A DNA stretch of 64,000 nt from Polyporus tsugae (lineage: Eukaryota; Basidiomycota; Agaricomycetes; Polyporales; Polyporaceae), in assembly GCA_024305745.1 (NCBI GenBank), contig JAHRBS010000001.1:2108001-2172000 (forward strand), written 5' to 3'. The notes under the pieces are model-generated. The model was given only the letters and a program-made list of their open reading frames with translations. It had not been told where the DNA came from and made no database searches. Position numbers and translations under genes: made by a program. This document shows, in pieces, positions 34,275 through 44,099 of this stretch (positions within the stretch are counted from its first letter, which is position 1; every line of letters begins with the position of its first letter).

Positions 34275-35818
34275 TCACAATGCGCCCCCCTTCGACCAAT
34301 CGTTCTGGTGCCTGAGAGGCTCCCAGGACATGAACGAATCTTCCCAAGGTGGGCTGGGATACGATGCGGGCTGCGCCTGCTTGAAGTCCCAGGCACGTGG
34401 AGCCTGGATGGTGTGCGTGGACTGCGACGGGGAGGGTACTCCCAGACCCGGACGAGCACCCGCGTAGGGCGGTTGACCGAATACTGCGCTCGTGGCCACG
34501 GCCGTAGTCCGCGCGTGAGTCTGGGGAGGAACCGCTTCAGGTGGTGCGAGGATGTTGCCCAACGCGGAACTGCGTGCCACGAAATGAAAGCTCATCAGTG
34601 CCAGAAGTGTTTTAGGCCTGTCGGGCTGCTTACGTAGTGAATCGATCGAGTTCTGAAATTTCCTTGTGAACTCTGCAGTCCGACTGCGGGTGATGCTTGG
34701 CATAGCGCGAAAGGATCTCGGTCGCTCTCCGCAGGCGCAGCGAGAGCTCGAGAACGGTGTGGTAACTTGTATGGTCGTTCAGGCACCCACAGTGCTGGTC
34801 GGACCGGTGGTGCATGCAAACCTCCGGGGGCGCGGGTAGCATGGGATCTAGCATGTCCCCGAAGAGAGCATCGTCGATACCGGGTCCGTTGGAGAACTGA
34901 TATGATGCCAAGAGAGACGACAGATCGTAATTGGGATTGCTCAGCAGAGCAGAGACGTCTGAGCTAGGTGGAAGGCAGGCGTCGACCGGAGACTGCGGCG
35001 TTGGGGAAGGAGTATGCAGAGGAGATGGACTACTGACAGAGGATGACGAAGAGCGTGTGTTGCGTGAAAACGATGCAGAAAAGGGTGGAGGAGACGAAAT
35101 GCGATGGGCGGAAGGGGACCTTGGTGAGGATGAGGAGGGAATTGGGGCCGTGTTTATGGAGTGCTCAGGGTGCTCAGGGCCATGCGTAGAGGGGGGAGTA
35201 TCGTTGGTCTCGGAGCCCGGTTGAGCCCAGCGCGGATGTGGCTTATTCTTCAGCTGTCATTGTAGAGGGGCGGTCAGTTAGGAACGACACAGTTCAACAC
35301 ATTCCACATACCTCGCGGATGATGCTCTCCAACTCTGCAACACGTTTCTTCAGTCGTCCGGCTTCGTCCTGAGCATTTGGCCTACAAGAGGGGTGTCGGA
35401 TGGGCAGTAGGGAACTGGAAAAAGATGGAAGGCATACCTGTGAGACGGGTTGTCTACTTCATAAACACATAGGCCGGTCTGGCATGTTGACGTGTATGAG
35501 TATAGGTCAGGAGGACAGAGGTCTCCATACATACCAATCCGAGTTGGGTGCATCGACCGCAGGGTCGTTGACGGTCGCACTGTAGGGAACGGTAAGCGAC
35601 ACGCGATACGCACTGCCAGTAGTACCGACCATGCGCTTCGATGTATGGCAATTGAGGCAAGACTGTGTCGGTCGGTTCCGACGCTTCCCTGCTCCTCGGT
35701 CAGTGGGCAAGGGGATAGAGACCCGAAGGACGGACTCACTCCGATGATCATCTTCGGAGGTGCGCTTCGGGGAGGTCGCGGAAGCCCTCTTCTTCGTAGC
35801 AGTGGTTTCGGCAGACAT
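34275..35818 (-). CDS. Zn(II)2Cys6 transcription factor, small type
   Basis: Predicted 402-residue protein, seven exons: 35740-35818, 35630-35688, 35535-35579, 35438-35478, 35312-35381, 34634-35253, 34275-34569. After a basic stretch (HRRKRRNRPTQS) the GAL4-type cluster has Cys at 37, 40, 47, 53, 56, 65 (CX2CX6CX5CX2CX8C). A leucine-type helix follows (AGRLKKRVAELESIIRELKN). The central region is Ser/Pro-rich; residues about 205-270 hold a small Cys/His-rich block (VCMHHRSDQHCGCLNDHTSYH), then a helix (TVLELSLRLRRATEILSRYA). It lacks the large fungal-specific TF domain of the regulator at 16693. The cluster is spread over exons 2-4, so unspliced frames hide it. Targets unknown. Confidence 0.87.
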
Positions 35819-37966
35819 GCTTACTGGATAATGGATCTGGGGGACGGAAATGAATCCGGGGCATATAACGGTGGGGACTTTATAGTGCGCCTATTTGCAT
35901 GCTCTTGGCACCCTGACAGCGGCGAACAGGGTACGCTGGTGCCTCTGTTTGGAAGTCCATGAGCCGGACGCATGGTAGGCAATTGGAAGGGCTCCAGAAG
36001 GAGAATCCAACGAATAACGGACGCCGATAAGCGCGCGCCGAGGGATACGGAGTGGGAATGCTGGATAAGTCCGGCCATGCGCCGTGAGACTTGGAGGAGA
36101 ACGCCGCAACACCATCGACAATCAGCATGTCACACACGCCGTCCTGGCAATGGAAGGCAGCCGAATCGTATCTTGGGAGACGAATCTTGCAAGTAACGCC
36201 CAGCTTTCAACGCTCACATCCACATATGGCCGAGGCTGCGCGCCAGACCGCACGGTATCTATCTGCTAAGTATGACTTGGATGGCGCTCAATAGATAGCG
36301 GAATTGAGTTCGGCCTATTGCACAAGCTGTTGACATGTCAGACACAAGCCGCTGACAATATGACTAGTGGAGTACGTAACTGGCAAATCGGCGGATACGC
36401 CTACGCGGCAGATATCGGACGAGTGTCGTATGCATGGGAGAGACTGACTACAGCTCGCGTCCCAATCTGGCTCGAGACGCTGCGGAACATTGGGAAGAGA
36501 TTGAATCGTGACAGATACTACCGCGCATCCAAATTTGGGCCAAATTGGCTGCGATATCGACGTCGGAGATACTTACACATGCTCGCCGACGCCCATCGAC
36601 AGGGCTCATGAACGCCGGGAGGTGCCATCCTGCCTTGTGAACGTCTTGGCGGGCGAAGAAAGGGTGTTTTCCATGGTGAGAACCGCCGATGGGTATGGTC
36701 GCTTGTTCAGGTACGTCGTCACCAGCACGAGGACTGCCAAGCTGTCGCTGATCAAACGCTGCATGGGCAGCGCCAGGACGCCGGATTCCTGGACCGGGAG
36801 GTTGGAACACGACGTAAGAGATGAAAATTCGATATGCTTATGTACAGTTATACTCTGATTATATTTACATACATACTGCTCTGTGCTGAGCTCGGGGCCA
36901 GGAATGCTTGGGCTGTGCGCTTGGCAATCACCGGGGAAACAGGCGCGCTCCGACGGCACATTCAACCAATGGGAGCCAGCGTGACATGGTCGGCTATCTA
37001 TCCACGACGCGCGCGGGACCATCACCGCAACATCTCGAAGACTTTTACTGTAATGTCGCACCCTCTGGATCATTCCTCGAGGCTCTTGACCCTTTGATGG
37101 GCATTGCGCGTCCAGAAATTGCGTATGTGGCACGCCACCCTGAGCCCCTTGACAGTGCGTAATACTGTAATACAAGCTGCGAACAGAAGATGAGTGCGTG
37201 AAGGGTTCGTCCCCAAATATGGCAAGGGAGAAGTCCGCCTCCAGGCCGCACGGACGCTATCATAGTTGCGCCGGAAGTCGAATTCGTGCCGGCGGTGCCG
37301 CATCTCTTCTGACCTAGGTGGCTCACACCCTGCACAGCCTACATGTAAACCATCGAATGGTACGGGCAAGATTGGATGGTCAATGAGAACCGCTAACTAG
37401 CCCCGCCCTGGTCCCGCCAGGCGGCCTACTGGGGGCCTTCCCATCCACAAAGAATAGAAATATGTTGGGGAATTACAATTCACGACACGAGACTTCGTTA
37501 CGTCTGAGTCGTGATGGCGGAAGACTCGCACCAAACGTCAAAAAGGATTGAGACGAAGGTGTCAGTATTTGGGGAGGCTGCAAAGTATCCCCCGGGCCGG
37601 GAGCGGCATCGTCTCCTGGTCAGGCACTGTGCATCTGCACTGCGGTTCTACCGGAGTTGGTGCGATCTTAAAGCCGGAGCCAGTTCTTGGCCGTGGACGT
37701 TGCCTCTATTGGAAAGTGGTCGAGGATATCCAAGAACACTTGACTTGGGCTCCTGGATCGACGACGCCAATCGTAGTGTCTAAGAGACTAGCTGTAGCGG
37801 AGCTCGTGACGAAATCGAAGAGCCAAGTTCAACTTTTGCGCCTTGTCCTGATTAATCCATTCCAATGAGCGCAATATGGCAAGAAAATCCGAAATGACGA
37901 GATCATCATACCATGTGATGAGTACACTCGAATCAGCCGCGCCGTAGCAGCATGCTCCATATCCCC
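35819..37966. other. Gene-poor region
   Basis: Contains the promoter of the zinc-cluster gene and no confident gene. Minus-strand open frames at 36448-36810, 36606-37175 and 37788-38018 have protein-like stretches (the last, GACCYGAADSSVLITWYDDL, may be a further exon of the orphan gene at 37967). No starts or complete joins were found. Confidence 0.35.
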
Positions 37967-38480
37967 TCAGCACGCCCGGGGTTCCACAATACCAGCAAGT
38001 ATCGAGGGCAACCGGCAACCAAGATTATTCAAGATGATCGCAGGGGCAGCGGGAAGGTGCGTAACCTTCACGAAGGATGCATGCCATGCTTTTAGCCGAG
38101 GGGTGCGGAATTGCAAGGTGAATAGCGAGATAAACGACCGGTCTTGGCAGAAGGGAAGCGTCGGCTCAGGGAAGACCGTGACAGTCCGCGTTGTCAGCTT
38201 CTGGTCCATAGTGTAGTCCTCAGGATCGTAGTACACGGCCCGCCGTGCGACGCTTGATGCTCCAAGTTGATGCACTGCGAGGAGATGTTAGTATATTGCG
38301 GACAACCCGACAACGGATGATCTTCGCTGGAGAGACATCAGACCGAAGGGCTGTATTATCGGCCCGTATCGACGCTGCGGGGGGGGGACTTTGTCAGTCG
38401 AAAGGGAAGTAGTGGCTACCAACATACGGGTAACCTGCTCCAGCTGCACATGGTGCGGACAGGAGTTGCCGATGTGACAT
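37967..38480 (-). CDS. Orphan small protein, three exons
   Basis: Proposed 137-residue protein from exons 38435-38480, 38315-38374 and 37967-38274. The introns are 60 nt (GTTACC...CCGCAG) and 40 nt (GTTGTC...CTCGCAG, with a perfect TACTAAC branch site). Phases match, and the frame opens at an ATG (MSHRQLLSAPCAAGA) and runs into ARRAVYYDPEDYTMDQKL and PEPTLPFCQDRSFISLF. No family recognised, no signal peptide or membrane span. The 3' end is doubtful: a GTGAAG donor-like site at about 38069 could lead into the open stretch 37788-38018. The gene starts about 80 bp from a transposon copy inserted upstream, so its promoter may be disturbed. Confidence 0.42.
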
Positions 38481-38567
38481 GCGACTCTCTGTTTTCCAAC
38501 ATTTGTCAACGGCTCGACAGGATCCAACGGTTAAAACACATTTCATGTCGACCTTGTCGTCAATATA

Positions 38568-38599
38568 AGGACCCCTGACAATTCACCAAAATCCCTGAT
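38568..38599 (+). repeat. Left terminal inverted repeat of the hAT-like element
   Basis: 32-bp end pairing with 39316-39347 on the opposite strand; 30 of 32 positions agree. Confidence 0.88.
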
Positions 38600-39315
38600 C
38601 CCTGCCTCCAAATTTCGCTCAGAATTGTCCGAAGGATCAGGCCGTACTTGGCGGCCAATTTGGCCGGATTAAATCAGGCGTTCGGGCCCTGGAGCCCCGT
38701 TTGTCCGGATAGTCGGATGTGGCCTCCGAGAGGGCGATTTTGTCCGGATCCGAGAGCATTAGGCCGATTTTTCGCTCTCTGTTGTCGGAAAACACAAGAA
38801 AATGTGATATAAAACTGCTAAATGGCTGGCGAGATATAACTGAGGGATGCTACTTACAGGGCGTGGAGCAAGCAGCGAAGGATACGGAGGGTATCTACGG
38901 ATCATGTCCACTAAGTACGCACTGATCAAGATTCCACACTCCGCACTACGCTTGTACATTAGATTCAGTTGTTAATACATGGCTTCAAGAGATTTGTACG
39001 GCGCTTCTAGACACTATATGAACCGTTGGACACATCAATCGACGGTAAGTATGAGTGTTACTACAAACAGTACTGTAGACTTCACAACCAGGCCCTTGCT
39101 GGTCACCAGACCGCCAGCAGGCCGGTGCATCGGCCGAACCATCACCCAATTCTGCCCTGCTCCGCCATAGCCTTGCCGGATTTCCGTCCCGGGATCAGGC
39201 TTCTGCCCAAGTCGACCGCATATGTCTGGATCATGGCATGGGGCATTTTGGCCAAATGTCCGGATAAAAATCATGCATGGACCCCTCCAAAATCCAAAAA
39301 TTGTCCGGATTAGGC

Positions 39316-39347
39316 ATCAGGGATATGGGTGAATTGTCAGGGGTCCT
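39316..39347 (-). repeat. Right terminal inverted repeat of the hAT-like element
   Basis: Inverted partner of 38568-38599; differs from it at two positions just after the 20-bp perfect core. Confidence 0.88.
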
Positions 39348-39355
39348 TCAATATA

Positions 39356-41025
39356 GCGGTCCTCTGGGTGCCCTGTCGCCCCCCCATACTAGACCCGAAC
39401 CGCTCAATGTGCGTCTGGCCAGCAACAAAGAGTACGGTGGGAGCGAGGCGGTGATGGCCTGGGAAACCACCTGAGCGCACCGCGTAGGAGAAGCACTGCA
39501 GAGAAGGTCTTGGCAGTTTAGCATTCAATTTTGCAAGGACCTTTACGTCCCTTGAATCGCTCGGAGAACGGCCAGGCGGCTGCACAAGCCAAAGCACCGA
39601 TGCTTTGGAGTCTCTCCCCGTTTTTGGTTTGCGAACCGCCATGCGCTCCTGTGATCGGGTCAATGGGGAACCGATGTCGAGCGAGCGGTTAGGCGACATG
39701 GTGTCGTAGGTGATCTCGGCACATGATCCTCCCTGAGACCCATGCAGGTGGTGTCCCCGTCATTGTGCTTAAGACACCGCTGTGAAGACCGGAGTCCGAT
39801 CCCGAGCATCGCGATGTAGACGCTTCCCCCAGGAAAACTTTGACATAATTCGGAATCGCTGCTTCGGCGTCCATCACCGCATTACAATGCAACCTGGGCG
39901 GGCGTGTCAAGAGCCGGGAAGGCGCCAAGGTAAATAGACGACGACCCGAGCATGTCGGAAAAACCAGTTGGCCCCAGTGGTCGGCGACGTAATTTCGTAT
40001 GATTCCGAGATGCCCATCTAAGGCTGGTAGAAGGGTACCTGGACAAGATAAGAATAACATCAGGCTCGTTATACACAACTCACCGGATCGAAGGGGGGAC
40101 TGCGACATGCCCCATATTCATACATAACTCCACAGACTGGATTGGGCGTAGCGGACAGGCGCCCGCGAGCGCTTTGGCGCCTTGGGGGGTCATAAACATC
40201 TATCAGACAGAGAAGACAGAAAAACGCACCGAAACCGTCCTGCAGAAGCAATTGTAAACCTTTGCTGACCAAGGTTGCGGCATTATCGGAGGCGAGGACA
40301 GCGGTAGCGTCATAACCTGCGCTGGTTGCGATAGCCTCACCATGGGCTGTTGGGCGGAACGAGAATGTTCGACTAAGACGCGATGACTGCAACGATGGCT
40401 GGAACATGCTTCAAACATCGGTCACGACAGACATGCGAGACGTATGTACGTACCGTCGGAGTTGAGGGACGCCATCGATCGGTGAGCCTCACAACGACCC
40501 GCACCAACTCCGAAACGCGGCTCCCAACAGGTGTGTTAACATTCGGCGCCCAGCTTCCGCTCTCGGCTGCCAGTACCAGGAGATGCTTCAAGTCTCAAGA
40601 GGCCTCGCATTGGGGAAGTTACCGGCGGCGTCTCGCGCATCGAGACCGGCGTTTAGCGGAGCAACGGGGATTGCTCTTTACCCTGCCAAACACTATTTCA
40701 ATTAACTGGTCCCTATCTGGTAGCCCATTGTGACATACCTTATCTGCCCGCTCAACACACATTATCCTTCATCAACGACTCCAAGCTTCCGATAAGAGCC
40801 TGAGGACACGCCACAACAGAAGAGAACCAGACCTTGATCATACCTCAACTAACGCATTTCCGCCGGGCGTTAAGTTCAGAGGTACTCCAAAAAAAGGACA
40901 TTTCAAAATACGTTGGTCCTACATCCGGGGAATACATAGAATTGTATGGCGAAGTATCTATCCGAATATGTTAGCCACCGAGTCACAGCTACGGTTACGG
41001 TCACGACATGCACATACGTACGAGA
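39356..41025. other. Gene-poor region right of the transposon
   Basis: No confident gene in 1.7 kb. Minus-strand pieces 40373-40500, 40253-40380 and 40086-40196 are separated by intron-like sequences (GTACGTAC...GTTGCAG; GTGCGT...CTGATAG) and can be read in one frame, but there is no in-frame ATG and no family resemblance. It may be a decayed or unannotated orphan gene. Confidence 0.35.
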
Positions 41026-42314
41026 TCAGTTGTTTCCATCCATAGACTGAATGACCGCGGCTCCGGCAGCAAGTGCACCCAGGATTGAAGCCAGCGCGGT
41101 GACCCACCAGGCCCGGTACAAAGTCTGCCACCCCTCCTCGTCAACGATGCGCTTCACGCAGTCCGCGAAACTAAAGTAAGGATCCTTCTCGTGTCGCAAC
41201 CTAGCAGAGCAGTCAGAGGAGCTGCGACGTATCATAATCGCTAACTTACCCAATAACGTCCTCCTCCTGGCCCGAGTACTCGGCATATTCAGGGGCTTCA
41301 ACCGCGTCATCCTCGACTTCTTGCTCTACGGAATTGTATTCGGCGGTGGAATGGTTGCGCTGAATGGCCAGCTTCGTCGTAATGACTTCAAGAGGGCAAA
41401 TGATTGCCGTGCTAGCCATCTCAATGGCCACGTAAATGCCGAACTTAACGGGAGAAAAGCTGTCGACGCGCAGCAGAAGCCGACGAAGGCTATGAAGAAT
41501 CACGGCCGTGTACGCGATCTGGAGGACTTGAGCGGTCACCAAACCGGGAGTGAGGTACAAGATCCATGGTCGACGGCGTTCCGTGGGGGTGAGAAGAATT
41601 CGAAGGGAGTAGATGGGACGGAAGTACGGCAGTCTGTAGGGTGTTACTATAGATCTAGGTTGCGGGACAAGTTAGCAAGACGACCTAGCCCACCCCGTGG
41701 ACAGCTGCGCACCGGTACGTTATGATGGCCGCGGGAAGCGCAACAAGCGTGCCAAACACGCCATAGACAAAAGCTGCCAGAATGCCAACATCCGGAGGAT
41801 CTACACGGCCATGAGTAGCAAGTTTCTTGGAGTCCATCGCGGCGATGGCGAAGCCAGTCATGACAAGGGTTGCGGTTGCTGTGGGCACTGTCCCAAGGTT
41901 TAGGGTCCGCGGAATGCCCGTACACAGAACGTAACGTACTCAAGCCCTTGTAAAGTCCAGCCCATCCCTGTGAGACGATCAATAGTGTGAGGCAATGCCG
42001 TAGCGCGCCGCGACGCAATGATCGGGTGCGTACCTCAATACGATACACCCTCTTGAGCATTCCAAAGAACGACGTCACAATTGGCCCGGTGTGTACATCT
42101 ACATTTCCTTCCGGATCGAGCTGGAGAGCCCTGGGGTTGTAGTTGGCTAAGAGGAGAGCATGTCAGCGGGCGTCACAGTTGAGCTACTGCGCCGGTGCTA
42201 CTGACCTCGTAACCGGACGAGTGCGCCTGTGAGGGGGACAGTGATTCCAAGAGAAACTGCGAGAGAGATGGCGAGTGTGACTGCGAGGAAGAGGGACTCG
42301 AGGAAGCCAGCCAT
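41026..42314 (-). CDS. Divergent mitochondrial carrier family protein
   Basis: Predicted 327-residue membrane protein, six exons: 42206-42314, 42034-42146, 41940-41967, 41713-41887, 41250-41633, 41026-41200. The length and three-part layout fit the SLC25 family. Part 1 has a hydrophobic helix (FLAVTLAISLAVSLGITVPL) and, after a linker, EGWAGLYKGLMPT; part 2 has FVYGVFGTLVALPAAIITY; part 3 has CPLEVITTKLAIQRN and DEEGWQTLYRAWW. Only the third part keeps the PxD/ExxK/R carrier signature; the first two are degenerate, as in outer-membrane or fusion-type carriers such as Ugo1/SLC25A46. The substrate cannot be inferred. An acidic loop (EQEVEDDAVEAPEYAEY) sits before the last exon. Splicing is unambiguous in every join. 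Confidence 0.78.
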
Positions 42315-44099
42315 GGCGGGGAGACTGAGATGGAGGTCGAGAGTCAAGTTGTCCTACGGCACACGCAGGCCGCAGGCACTTGCCCCGCCCCGCGCAGCTG
42401 ACCCATTATGGCAATTCACAGCCACCGGCAGCGCTCCCCAAACTCGCCTAAACTCGCCTCCACGTTTCCCAGGCCTCTTTCTCCTCGACCACCATCTGCT
42501 CCATCGATAAGACCTCTACCTTTCCTCCTCTTTCTCCTCGCCCTCCCGTCGTTTCCATATCACCTTCGGCCATTCAGGCTCTGACTTCATCCTGTTGTAG
42601 TTCTGCTCATGGTCTTTTGCTTGCGTCCTCAGCCGTGTTCGCCAAGTTGCATCTTACAAGGCGGATATGTCTTCTGACGTGGCAGTACGCTCTCAACGAG
42701 CAAACGGTCTCAGTGTTAACAAGACGTTTTCCCCCTCTGGACGGAGTGAATGCCACGAATATGTGCGTTCCATGCATGAAAAGAAGCTTGCTTCATCCGC
42801 CATGGGCTCGTTGCGTCGGTGTAGGATGTTTTGATAGCGATCAAGGTACGAGTTCTGTTCGATAAAATTGGACGGCAAGCGCTTTCTCACATGGGAACTT
42901 CCGATTAGGCCTCTCGGGATCCTTGGGATGTATGACCCATGGAACCATCCTACCCTGGCTGAGAGAGCCTCTCCGCTCTTAGGGGTTGTGTTCTCTTATC
43001 TGGAGGATGCCAATCGAAGTCGAATCCGGATGTTGATCCAAACCCGCCTAGCTCGATTGTGAGCTTTCCTCTCATTACTAATGTGTCGAACTTATGCTGG
43101 ATCGACTAGGATATCGTTGCAATATCGCATTATCCACCTAGTTGGCCCTTGTGCCGACTTCTCGACTTCGATCCTCCAGTCATTCGTCTTGTGTGGACCA
43201 CCTCCGCGTGCGTACAGGGGATACTTCTAGCGAAGGATATTTGCCGAGTGTTCACTCATCCAGTCGCAACTTGCGCCGACGAGACTTCGATGGACTGGGT
43301 CGTAAGTGTGTATCTTGCGTTCCGTTCGCCCTCCCTCAATCCTCGTCCAGGTTGGTTGGGTTCGTCCTGTTATGGGATGTACGTCTCTGTTCTGCTCTGA
43401 TGTTCGCCATACTATCTGTCATATGGTTGTGTTTACAGCGTCTTGTGATTGTAGACTTAGGTGCTACTATTTTGTGTACTAGACACTGGTGCGGTTGAGC
43501 ACGAATAAATTCAACTATTTTCCCCCACCTGTTGGCGTGTCGTGTGTCTGCTTGCATGCGTGTGTGATGTGTTGCACGGGCAAGACATGTCGGTCGTTGA
43601 ACATTGAACCACAGGCGTGTATTGTGTTGCGTTCCTGCTAGAAGTGAGAAGTATGTCTACCGACTGTCGTCCTGCAGCTTGACTGTATGCCTGGCAGTCA
43701 AGCCAGGGTGGTTGGATAATTGCTGAGCGTCCTGCCGCCACAGCAGTTTGACTCTCCGACTGGGCCACATCAGTACGGTTCCTCTGCCTTGTTTCCATCT
43801 CCCCCACCTGCACGTCGTCCTCGACCTCTGCCCTTCCTCACCATAGTCCTTGTCTACTTCGGGCATCGTCAAGGATGTCCCTTGGACCTGATGCTGCTGT
43901 CGCTAGAGTCAGTATACTCCGTCCATGGGGCCTGTAGAGTGATCGACGCTGACCTGCCGACCGTGGCTGCCTCGCGTTATTACAGAAAGCAGCCCTAGAG
44001 CGACTCAAGTTCAAGAAGGTGCAAAAACAACAGAACACACCTTTGAGCCATTCAGCTTCTCCTGCGCCACCGCCATGGGCAACCAATACGGACAGCGCG
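42315..44099. other. Intergenic region with a possible plus-strand gene
   Basis: A plus-strand frame at 42668-42835 begins MSSDVAVRSQRANGLSVNKT; another at 42880-43062 reads RFLTWELPIRPLGILGMYDP and ends at a GTGAGC donor whose acceptor (GACTAG, about 43110, with a TACTAAT branch) leads into an open stretch 43111-43230. The link between the first two pieces could not be resolved, so no CDS is called. The promoters of the carrier gene and of the Fun30-type gene also lie here, the latter CT-rich around 43790-43850. Confidence 0.35.

Larger units (their letters stand above)
38560..39355. mobile_element. Non-autonomous hAT-like DNA transposon with 8-bp TSD
   Basis: Element 38568-39347 (780 bp) flanked on both sides by the perfect 8-bp direct repeat TCAATATA (38560-38567 and 39348-39355). 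The ends are inverted repeats of about 32 bp starting AGGACCCCTGACAATTCACC; the first 20 bp are identical, then two mismatches, then identical TCCCTGAT. Several subterminal copies of a motif close to TTGTCCGGAT occur at both ends (left around 38630, 38700, 38741; right around 39255 and 39301 in either orientation). An 8-bp duplication with short TIRs and subterminal repeats is the pattern of hAT elements. The interior has no open frame above 80 codons and no transposase remnant, so it needs a transposase from elsewhere. The perfect duplication suggests a recent insertion. Confidence 0.88.

Noticed and set aside
36606..37175. 189-codon minus-strand frame
   Set aside because: No start context, no flanking exons and no recognisable motif; kept only as a remark in the gene-poor region.
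36980..39360. Searched for a second transposon copy or a transposase near the hAT-like element
   Set aside because: No other copy of the AGGACCCC ends and no transposase-like frame was found by eye in the flanks.
40069..40591. Three minus-strand pieces that can be spliced in frame
   Set aside because: No ATG in frame (the apparent start is TTG) and no family resemblance.
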